Shown: positions 57,456-64,000 of the stretch, one piece after another
How the letters are laid out: each line of letters opens with the position of its first letter
Position numbering within the stretch: position 1 is the stretch's first letter
From: Microtetraspora sp. NBRC 16547
Lineage (GTDB): Bacteria > Actinomycetota > Actinomycetes > Streptosporangiales > Streptosporangiaceae
NCBI RefSeq assembly: GCF_030268965.1
Contig: NZ_BSSE01000002.1
Location: 434,001 to 498,000 of the forward strand
DNA length: 64,000 bases
Direction of reading: 5' to 3'
Notes under the pieces: model-generated
The model's database searches: none
What the model was told of the DNA's origin: nothing
What the model saw: only the letters and a program-made list of their open reading frames with translations
Made by a program: the position numbers and the translations under genes

Positions 57456-58576
57456 CCCCAATGGAAGCGCGAGGCGCATCGCTGCGGCTCGACCGGCTCG
57501 TCAAACGCTTCGGCGGCCAGAAGAACGCCGCCGTGGACGAGGTGACCCTGGAGGTGGAGGCGGGCGAGTTCGTCGCCTTCCTCGGGCCCAGCGGCTCGGG
57601 CAAGACCACCACGCTGAACATGATCGCGGGGTTCACCCCGATCACCTCGGGCCGCGTCCTGGTCGACGGAGTCGACGTCGCCGCCTTGCCCGCCAACCGC
57701 CGTGACCTGGGCTTCGTTTTCCAGCACTACGCCCTGTTCCCGCACATGACGGTGGCGCGGAACATCGCCTACCCGCTGCGCCGTCGTGGAGTCGGCCGTG
57801 CGGAAACGGACCGCCTCGTCCAGCAGGCCCTGGAACTGGTACGGCTGGAGGGCCTGGAGGGCCGCAGACCCGCCGAGCTGTCCGGAGGCCAGCAGCAGCG
57901 GGTCGCCCTGGCCAGAGCGCTGGTCTACCGGCCGCGCGTACTGCTGCTCGACGAGCCGCTCGGCGCGTTGGACCGGCAGTTGCGCGAGTGGTTGCAGCGC
58001 GAACTCAAGCGCTTGCACAGGGAGCTCGGCATCACCTTCGTCTGCGTGACGCACGATCAGGACGAAGCCCTGTCAATGGCCGACCGCATCGCCCTCTTCG
58101 ACGGGGGGCGGCTGCGTCAGGTGGGCACGCCCGCGGAGCTGTACCGCACTCCGAATTCGCTGTTCGTGGCCCGCTTCCTGGGCGAGTCCACCGTCCTGCG
58201 CGAATGCGTGCCGAGCGGCGAGGGGAGCGTCACCTACGGCGGGATCCGCCTGGAGATGCCCAAGGAGGCCGCACCAGGCGCGCACGACCGGATCGCTCTG
58301 GTGCTCCGCCCGGAGTCGCTCGCCCTGGCCAGGCGCGACGGTGACGCGCCCCCCGGTGCGAACGCCGTCCCGGTCGAGATCACCGACGTGACCTACCTCG
58401 GCAACACGCGCCGGATCGCCATCCGCCTGCCGGACGGCGCCGAGGGCGCGGTGGCGCAGCCGGTGGACGACCCCGCCGACTGGCGCCCCGGCGAGCCCGC
58501 CTGGATGACCTGGAATCCCAGACATGGCAGTGCCGTACCCGAAGAGACACCCACGACCGAACGGAGCCATCCTTGA
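57452..58576 (+). CDS. ABC transporter ATP-binding protein (PotA type)
   Basis: A 374-residue ATPase. It has Walker A (FLGPSGSGKTTTLNMIAG), Q-loop (FVFQHYALFPHMTVA), signature (LSGGQQQRVALARAL), Walker B (LLLDEPLGALD) and switch His (CVTHDQDEA), then a C-terminal TOBE domain (ITDVTYLGNTRRIAIRLPDG). The GTG at 57452 overlaps the PotC stop. It powers the permease pair. Confidence 0.92.
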   Translation: MTPMEARGASLRLDRLVKRFGGQKNAAVDEVTLEVEAGEFVAFLGPSGSGKTTTLNMIAGFTPITSGRVLVDGVDVAALPANRRDLGFVFQHYALFPHMTVARNIAYPLRRRGVGRAETDRLVQQALELVRLEGLEGRRPAELSGGQQQRVALARALVYRPRVLLLDEPLGALDRQLREWLQRELKRLHRELGITFVCVTHDQDEALSMADRIALFDGGRLRQVGTPAELYRTPNSLFVARFLGESTVLRECVPSGEGSVTYGGIRLEMPKEAAPGAHDRIALVLRPESLALARRDGDAPPGANAVPVEITDVTYLGNTRRIAIRLPDGAEGAVAQPVDDPADWRPGEPAWMTWNPRHGSAVPEETPTTERSHP

Positions 58577-59832
58577 CTGCTCAGACCAAACTGACCAATG
58601 CCGTCCTGTGGTCGCCCGACCTTCCGGAACCCCTCGACGGCGCCGACATCCTGGTGGAAGGCGGACTGATCGCCGACATCGTGCCCGCGGGCACGGGCGG
58701 CGCAGCCGAGACCGTGATCGACTGCGACGGCCGCTGGGTAATACCCGGCATGATCGACAGCCATATGCACTCGTGGGGCGCTCGCTCCTCCAACCCCGTG
58801 CACTGGGTGGTCGGGCAGTCGCCGCTGTCGTGGTTCCGGGCCGTGGGCGACCTGCGCAGGATCCTCGAAGCCGGGTTCACCACTGTCCGCGAGGCCGGCG
58901 GCCCGCTCGGGCCTGGCCTGCGCGACGCGATCAACGAAGGAGAGATCACCGGTCCTCGCGTCTTCCCGGCCCACCTCGGCATCTCCCGCACCGGCGGGCA
59001 CGGCGACTGCCACAGCCTGCCGATCTCCTGGGTCACCGAGCAGCCATACATGGCCAGGATCGCCGACGGCGCCGACGAGGTACGTACCGCGGTGCGGGCC
59101 GCGGCCCGCGACGGCGGCGAGTGGGTGAAGATCTGGGCCAGCGGCGCCATCGCCCTGTCGGACAACGACTCCCCCGAGCACCTGCACTTCAGCGTCGAGG
59201 AGCTCGAGGTCATCTGTCGCGAGGCGCACGCGCTGGGCATGACGGTCGGCGCGCACGTGGAGTTCCCGAGCGCGATCAAGGCGTGCGTGCTCGCCGGCGT
59301 CGACGTAATCGAGCATGGATTCATTCTCGACGAGGAGACGTGCCTGCTGATGGCCAAGCGGCAGGTGCCCGTCGTCAGCACCATGGCGTTGCTCCATCGC
59401 TACCTGCGCTGGGACGGACCGGAGATTACCCAGGCTCAGGTCGACCTGGCCCGCGAGCTCCTGCCGTCGGTCCACGCCAGCGCGCTGCTCGCCTACCGCA
59501 GCGGAGTGACGGTGGCGATCGGCTCCGACAGTTTCGCCGAACCGCTCACCCCGTTCGGCGCCAACGCCGAGGAACTGCTCGCGCTGCACGAGGCCGGACT
59601 GCCCGCCGTCGCGTGCCTGGAGGCGGCCACGATCAACGGTGCCAAGGTGATGGGCAAGGAGAAGCAGCTCGGCAGCGTCACCGTCGGCAAGATCGCCGAC
59701 CTGATCGTCACCGGCCGCACCAGCCCCTTGGACGACCTGAACACCGTGGTCGGCGCCGACAAGATCACCCTGGTTCTGCGCGACGGCGTGCCCGTGGCCG
59801 GCACCGGTCTGCGCCGGACTCTGAGCCTGTAA
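58573..59832 (+). CDS. Amidohydrolase 1 (imidazolonepropionase/prolidase-like)
   Basis: A 419-residue metal-dependent hydrolase of the amidohydrolase superfamily. Metal ligands are DSHMH, a Lys in WVKIWASG, His in GAHVEF and VIEHGF, and Asp in AIGSDSFAEP. The conserved RTGGHGDCHSLP loop is shared with its downstream paralogue. The TTG start overlaps the ABC ATPase stop (TTGA), so it is made with the transporter and probably acts on the imported solute in the cytosol, splitting an amide or cyclic amide bond. Confidence 0.85.
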   Translation: MTAQTKLTNAVLWSPDLPEPLDGADILVEGGLIADIVPAGTGGAAETVIDCDGRWVIPGMIDSHMHSWGARSSNPVHWVVGQSPLSWFRAVGDLRRILEAGFTTVREAGGPLGPGLRDAINEGEITGPRVFPAHLGISRTGGHGDCHSLPISWVTEQPYMARIADGADEVRTAVRAAARDGGEWVKIWASGAIALSDNDSPEHLHFSVEELEVICREAHALGMTVGAHVEFPSAIKACVLAGVDVIEHGFILDEETCLLMAKRQVPVVSTMALLHRYLRWDGPEITQAQVDLARELLPSVHASALLAYRSGVTVAIGSDSFAEPLTPFGANAEELLALHEAGLPAVACLEAATINGAKVMGKEKQLGSVTVGKIADLIVTGRTSPLDDLNTVVGADKITLVLRDGVPVAGTGLRRTLSL

Positions 59833-59849
59833 GGAGAACCCCCGAAATC

Positions 59850-61064
59850 ATGAGCGCCATCAACGGCATCGCCAACGTCAATATCTGGACCGGTGACGGC
59901 CACGTTGTCCGTGACACCGGAGTCAGCGTGTTCGGCGGCCGCGTCTCCGCGATCGGCCCGCTGTCTCCCGACGTTCCCGGCGTCCTGGACGGCCAGGGCG
60001 GCTGGGTCATGCCCGGCATGATCGACTCCCACGTCCACCTGTGGGGCGCCCGCACCCCGCACCCGGTGCACTGGGTGGTGGACCCGCGCCTGCCCAACGC
60101 GCTGCGTTCCGTCGCCGACATTGGCAAGATCCTTCGTTCCGGCTTCACCACCGTACGCGAGGCCGGCGGCCCGCTCGGTCCCAGCCTGCGGCAGGTCATC
60201 GACGCCGGCGAGATCGAGGGCCCCCGTGTGGTGCCCGCCTACCTCGGCCTGTCTCGCACCGGCGGGCACGGCGACTGTCACACGCTACCGGTGTCCTGGG
60301 TGCGGGAGCAGCCGTTCATGGCGCTGGTCGTGGACGGCCCGAACAACCTGCGCAAGGCCGTACGGACCGTGTCCCGCGAGGGCGGACGCTGGGTGAAGGT
60401 CTGGGCCAGCGGCGGAGTCCTGTCCGAACGCGACAGCCCCGAGCACATGCACTTCGGCCCGGACGAGCTGGCCGCGATCGTGGAGGAGGCGCACGCCATC
60501 GACCTGCCAGTTGGCGCTCACTGCGAGTCTCTGGCCGCGACGTACGCCGCCGTCGAGGCCGGTGTCGACGCGATCGAGCACGGCTTCCAGCTTGACAACG
60601 ACGTATGCGAGGCGATGCGGGAGCGGGACGTCACGCTGGTCAGCACGCTGTCGGTGCTGCAGCGCTACGCCCGGTGGAGCGGCCCCGAAATCACCGCCGA
60701 CCAGCGTGACGACGCCAAGCGGCTGCTGGCGAAGGCCGAGGAGAGCCTCGCCACCGCCGTACGGCACGGCGTACGCGTCGCGATGGGCTCCGACTGCTTC
60801 GCCGAACCGATGACGCCGTTCGGGCGCAGCGCCGACGAGCTGGGCTACATGCGCGACGTCGGGGTCGACGCCGACACCATCCTGCGCAGCGCCACCAGCG
60901 TCGCGGCCCGCCTCGTCGGCATGGAGTCGAAGATCGGCACAGTGGCCGAGGGAGCGTACGCCGACCTGCTGCTGCTGCCCGCCGACCCGCGCGCCGACCT
61001 GGACGTCGTCATCAACTCCTCACGGATCACCGCGGTGATCAAGGAAGGCCGCCGTATCGCCTGA
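59850..61064 (+). CDS. Amidohydrolase 2 (tandem paralogue)
   Basis: A 404-residue paralogue of the preceding gene with the same motif order: DSHVH, RTGGHGDCHTLP, WVKVWASGG, GAHCES, AIEHGF, MGSDCFAEPMTPFG. It starts 18 bases after amidohydrolase 1; AAGGAG is present but rather far from the ATG. Two related but clearly diverged hydrolases suggest two steps or two substrates of one pathway. Confidence 0.85.
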   Translation: MSAINGIANVNIWTGDGHVVRDTGVSVFGGRVSAIGPLSPDVPGVLDGQGGWVMPGMIDSHVHLWGARTPHPVHWVVDPRLPNALRSVADIGKILRSGFTTVREAGGPLGPSLRQVIDAGEIEGPRVVPAYLGLSRTGGHGDCHTLPVSWVREQPFMALVVDGPNNLRKAVRTVSREGGRWVKVWASGGVLSERDSPEHMHFGPDELAAIVEEAHAIDLPVGAHCESLAATYAAVEAGVDAIEHGFQLDNDVCEAMRERDVTLVSTLSVLQRYARWSGPEITADQRDDAKRLLAKAEESLATAVRHGVRVAMGSDCFAEPMTPFGRSADELGYMRDVGVDADTILRSATSVAARLVGMESKIGTVAEGAYADLLLLPADPRADLDVVINSSRITAVIKEGRRIA

Positions 61065-61107
61065 GAACGTGGTCGGCCGCACGGTTGACGGCGACGGGCC
61101 ACGGTAT

Positions 61108-61130
61108 GGGGGGCGGGGATCCCGCCCCCC
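61108..61130. terminator. Bidirectional hairpin terminator
   Basis: A perfect 10-bp stem, GGGGGGCGGG paired with CCCGCCCCCC, with a three-base loop, lies between the convergent amidohydrolase and lysophospholipase genes. Confidence 0.8.
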
Positions 61131-61146
61131 AGCGATCAACGGACGA

Positions 61147-62115
61147 CTAGGTGGGGTCCCGGTCCGGCCGCGGATCGGGGCGGACGTAGGCCAGCCAGCG
61201 GTCGATCTCGGCGAGCACCTGCTTGCGCACCGGCTCGGCCGACAGCAGCAGATCGTGCATCCCGCCCGGGATCCGCACGCAGGTCACGTGCGGCCCGATC
61301 CTGGTCGACCACCGGGCGATGTGCTCGGCGTCGAGGACCACGTCGGCCGCGTGCGCCTCGGGGACGAAGTCCCGCACCCGCAGGCTGCGGTCCGAGCACA
61401 GCACCAGCACGGGGACGTCGACCCGGAGGCCGGCGTGCAGTCGCCGGTGCGCCCGGCGGATCGCCGCCAGCCACACCGCGTGCACCGGGAAGCCCGCCAG
61501 CGGCTTCCACTCCAGGTCGTACTCCCACTCCCCGCTGTGGTCGCGGTGCAGGCTCGCGCCGTACGCGGTGGCGATGCCGAGGGGCAGGACGGCCGTCGCG
61601 GGCAGCCGGGCCAGGACGCCCCCGAGCACGTCGGCGGCCCCCCTGACCAGGGCGGGCACGTTGAGGTCGAGGAAGGGGCTGTTGAGGACGAGGGCGTCCA
61701 CGAGCCCCCGGCCACGCACGCGGTCGGCCCACAGGGCCGCGATGAGGCCGCCGGTCGAGTGCGCGCTGATCGTGAGCTCGTCGTGGTCCGCACGGATGAT
61801 CCGGACGGCCTCGTCGATCTCGGGGAAGTGCTCGGTGACGCTGCCGATCAGGCCCCTCGTCTGGTGCTCCAGCAGGGACCGGCCGTACTTGCGCAGGTCC
61901 AGGGCGTAGAAGCTGACGCCCTGGGCGATGTAGTGGTCGGCCACGTGGGTCTGGAAGAAGTAGTCGGTGAAGCCGTGGATGTAGAGGATGGCCCGCCGGG
62001 ACCCGGCCACGCGGCGCCGTACGAGCGTGGCGACGACCTCGCCCTCGGCGTCGCGGCCCATCGGCAGGACGACGGCCTCGTAGCCGGCTCCGAGGATGTC
62101 GGGGACGGCGATCAC
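61147..62115 (-). CDS. Alpha/beta hydrolase, lysophospholipase-like
   Basis: A 322-residue serine hydrolase of the monoglyceride lipase/lysophospholipase (Hydrolase_4) type. It has LYIHGFTDYFFQ near the oxyanion site, LDLRKYGRS, nucleophile elbow ISAHSTGGLIAAL, acid near VLVLCSDRS and the final His in IPGGMHDLLLS. The nucleophile elbow has Ala-His-Ser-Thr-Gly rather than the canonical Gly first. The GTG start has GGAG upstream. Confidence 0.85.
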   Translation of the reverse strand: MIAVPDILGAGYEAVVLPMGRDAEGEVVATLVRRRVAGSRRAILYIHGFTDYFFQTHVADHYIAQGVSFYALDLRKYGRSLLEHQTRGLIGSVTEHFPEIDEAVRIIRADHDELTISAHSTGGLIAALWADRVRGRGLVDALVLNSPFLDLNVPALVRGAADVLGGVLARLPATAVLPLGIATAYGASLHRDHSGEWEYDLEWKPLAGFPVHAVWLAAIRRAHRRLHAGLRVDVPVLVLCSDRSLRVRDFVPEAHAADVVLDAEHIARWSTRIGPHVTCVRIPGGMHDLLLSAEPVRKQVLAEIDRWLAYVRPDPRPDRDPT

Positions 62116-62354
62116 GGCAGCTCCAGAGGGTGAACCGGCCGGGATGGGACGCCGACCCTCTCGGGTCGCAAACCCACCTGCCCCGACCGGTAAGGGGCCT
62201 GGTCTGGACAGGCGCGATGGGCATTGACCAGGTCAAATACCAGTATCAACTCGCCACGGCTCGCGGGGGCACCGGTGCGGTACGGGCCTCTCCGGGCCAG
62301 TGTGATCACGGCCACATTCCTGACCGCGCGGTTCTCGATCTCGTCGAAAGCCAT
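62112..62354 (-). CDS. Possible small ORF before the lysophospholipase gene
   Basis: An 80-codon frame starting MAFDEIENRAVRNVAV whose stop overlaps the lysophospholipase start (GTGA). The second half is rich in Pro and Arg and looks non-coding. It may be leader DNA rather than a gene. Confidence 0.25.
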   Translation of the reverse strand: MAFDEIENRAVRNVAVITLARRGPYRTGAPASRGELILVFDLVNAHRACPDQAPYRSGQVGLRPERVGVPSRPVHPLELP

Positions 62355-62404
62355 GAGCCGAACTCTATTCAGTTCTGTGCGGATACGTTCCTTGGGGTGA
62401 GTAC

Positions 62405-63835
62405 GTGCCCTTCGCTCGTCCGATATCTGACTGCGAGCCGGTACACGCGCGAAAGCCCGTCGGCGCGGCGGCGCTGATCGGCTGGACGGCGCTGTCCGTC
62501 GTGCTGCCGGGCGCCGCGCATCTCCGCGCCGGATGGCGGCGCACCGGATTTGCGCTGCTCGGCGCGTACGGGGTGATCTTGGTCGCCCTGGGTCTGGTCG
62601 CGCTGAACGCGGACGCCCACCTGGCCGGCCGGGCGCTCAACTGGCTCGGCCTGATCATGACGGCCACCGCGCTCGCGGGCGTCCTCTGGTTCGCGCTGGT
62701 GATCCACTCGTTCGTGGTGCTGCGACCGCAGGGCCTCCCGAGGGCCGCGCAGGTGGTCACCGGGCTGATCGCCGGTGGGCTGTCGGTCGCCGTCGCGCTC
62801 CCCTTCGCGGTCGCCGCGCAGTACGTGGCGGAGTCCGAGCGGACCATCGACAAGGTGTTCGCCGCGTCGGCCGGCCCCCTGGCCCCCGTGGTCCCGGGCG
62901 GGCGGCTCGCCGCCAGCGATCCGTGGGGCGGCCGGGACCGGATCAACGTGCTGCTGCTGGGAGGCGACTGGGGCAACGACAGGACCGGGATGCGGACCGA
63001 CAGCCTGAACGTCGCCAGCGTGGACGTCCACACCGGCAACACGGTGCTGCTCGGCCTGCCGAGGAACCTGGAGCACGTCCCGTTCCCGCCGGGCAGTCCC
63101 ATGGCGCGCCGCTTTCCCACCGGGTTCACGCTCCCGGAGTACCGCCCCGGCTGGCGGGACGACCTCCTGTTCGGCGTCTGGCAGTACGCCGAGGACCACC
63201 CCGAGCTCTTCGGCGGGCGCCGGCACATGGGGGCCGAGACGCTGAAGGAGACGGTCGGCTACATCCTCGGCATCCGGATCGACTGGTACACGCTGGTCAA
63301 CATCTGGGGCTTCGCCAAGATCGTCGACGCTCTGGGCGGCCTCGTCCTCACGGTGGACAGCGACATCGTGTACGGAAAGTACGACGAGGGCCTGATCAAG
63401 GCGGGCACCCGCAAGCTGAACGGAGCCGACGCGCTGTGGTTCGCGCGGTCCCGCACCAACAGCGACGACTTCACCCGGATGCGCCGCCAGCGGTGCGTGT
63501 TCAGCGCGCTGCTCAATCAGATGGATCCCGCGACCGTGCTCGCCCGGTTCACCAAGATCGCCGCGGCCACCCGCAAGATCCTCCGCACCGACATCCCGCG
63601 GTCGATGCTGGAGGAGATCGTGCCACTGGCCGTGGAGGCCAAGAACGCCCGCGTCACCAGCGTGCAGTTCATGCCGCCGCTGATCAGCACGAGCGTCCCC
63701 GACTGGGCGCAGATCCGGCTCCTCACCGCGAACGCGATCGCGAAGTCCTCCGCTCCCAAGCGGCGGGGTGCCAGGCACGCGCTGGCCACTCCGGGCGCGC
63801 CGAGCCCGATCGGCCAAGGATGCACCGCCGTCTGA
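62405..63835 (+). CDS. LCP (LytR-CpsA-Psr) family cell-wall ligase
   Basis: A 476-residue membrane protein. Four hydrophobic helices occupy the N-terminal ~135 residues. An extracellular LCP domain follows (about 175-400): DRINVLLLGGDWGNDRTGMR, TDSLNVASVDVHTGNTVLLG, LPRNLEHVPFPPGSP, LNGADALWFARSRTNSDDFT and RMRRQRCVFSALLNQ. LCP enzymes transfer phospho-linked glycopolymers to peptidoglycan. The GTG start follows GGGGTGA. The region with four helices is longer than the single anchor of classic LytR, as in some actinomycete members. Confidence 0.88.
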   Translation: MPFARPISDCEPVHARKPVGAAALIGWTALSVVLPGAAHLRAGWRRTGFALLGAYGVILVALGLVALNADAHLAGRALNWLGLIMTATALAGVLWFALVIHSFVVLRPQGLPRAAQVVTGLIAGGLSVAVALPFAVAAQYVAESERTIDKVFAASAGPLAPVVPGGRLAASDPWGGRDRINVLLLGGDWGNDRTGMRTDSLNVASVDVHTGNTVLLGLPRNLEHVPFPPGSPMARRFPTGFTLPEYRPGWRDDLLFGVWQYAEDHPELFGGRRHMGAETLKETVGYILGIRIDWYTLVNIWGFAKIVDALGGLVLTVDSDIVYGKYDEGLIKAGTRKLNGADALWFARSRTNSDDFTRMRRQRCVFSALLNQMDPATVLARFTKIAAATRKILRTDIPRSMLEEIVPLAVEAKNARVTSVQFMPPLISTSVPDWAQIRLLTANAIAKSSAPKRRGARHALATPGAPSPIGQGCTAV

Positions 63836-63959
63836 CCGCCCTGCTTCAGGCCCGTCTCGGGCTCGGTCTCAGGGGCCGGTCTCTCGGCCAGATCGCGCGC
63901 GGCCGCGTCGTCGCGGTCCGCAAACCCGCTATCACGATCTTGAGGGGCCCCACCGGTTC

Positions 63960-64000
63960 TCAGGGAAGGAGCACGCCCCAGTAGGCCGCCCACGGCACGA
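63960..64000 (-). CDS. Possible 3' end of a gene leaving the window
   Basis: On the minus strand the last codons read VPWAAYWGVLLP then TGA, the kind of end seen in membrane proteins. Only 13 codons are inside the window, so this is a guess. Confidence 0.2.
   Translation of the reverse strand, partial: VPWAAYWGVLLP

Noticed and set aside
62112-62354. A confident small gene upstream of the lysophospholipase
   Set aside because: The stop/start overlap is suggestive, but the translated C-terminal half looks like GC-rich non-coding DNA, so it is listed only at low confidence.

Overview
The window is 64 kb of very GC-rich DNA with short intergenic gaps, frequent GTG and TTG starts, many start/stop overlaps and long hairpin terminators. 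The gene families present (LCP protein, PucR regulator, FHA proteins, fused E1 dehydrogenase, psuGK, sbcCD, several TetR regulators) fit a filamentous actinomycete. My best guess is a member of the Streptosporangiales, but no rRNA or taxonomic marker is present to confirm this.

Positions 1-13.4 kb form an accessory, rearranged region. It opens with three FHA-domain membrane proteins: one runs off the left edge, one ends in seven tandem 17-residue repeats, and one carries an OB-like domain. The first two share an inverted duplication flanking an ISL3-family remnant. An IS5-family pseudogene follows. A Tn3-family transposase comes next, broken by an in-frame TGA, a 3' frameshift and the displacement of its N-terminus to 13 kb in the opposite orientation. 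A tyrosine recombinase with a candidate resolution site sits convergent to the transposase. An SGNH hydrolase, a DUF1772-like protein and a chimeric alpha/beta-hydrolase/amidohydrolase gene lie between the two transposase pieces.

Positions 13.4-35 kb look like core metabolism: YciI-like and ABM-domain proteins, a TetR-trmO pair, a CrtI/PYROXD2-like oxidoreductase, psuG-psuK for pseudouridine breakdown, a Rieske lipoprotein, and a leucine/isovalerate block. That block has an acyl-CoA dehydrogenase, HMG-CoA lyase, biotin carboxylase and carboxyltransferase, a divergent TetR over a strong 19-bp-arm palindrome, and a fused branched-chain ketoacid dehydrogenase E1. A secreted triple-repeat protein, CorA and an M50-like peptidase follow.

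Positions 36-42 kb hold the most interesting unit: a compact three-gene operon. It encodes a winged-helix/helical protein, a second winged-helix protein and an SMC-like coiled-coil ATPase. This is the layout of MksF-MksE-MksB or JetA-JetB-JetC, but no nuclease or topoisomerase-like fourth gene is adjacent. sbcCD lies about 5 kb further on, after a permease/alcohol dehydrogenase pair with a divergent PucR regulator.

Positions 52-64 kb hold a membrane alpha/beta hydrolase, a truncated gene remnant, and a TetR divergent from a polyamine-type ABC transporter. The transporter is translationally coupled to the first of two tandem paralogous amidohydrolases, suggesting import and hydrolysis of an amide-type substrate. 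A lysophospholipase-like hydrolase and an LCP-family cell-wall protein close the window. GC-rich tandem repeats of 15-18 bp recur in or beside several genes.
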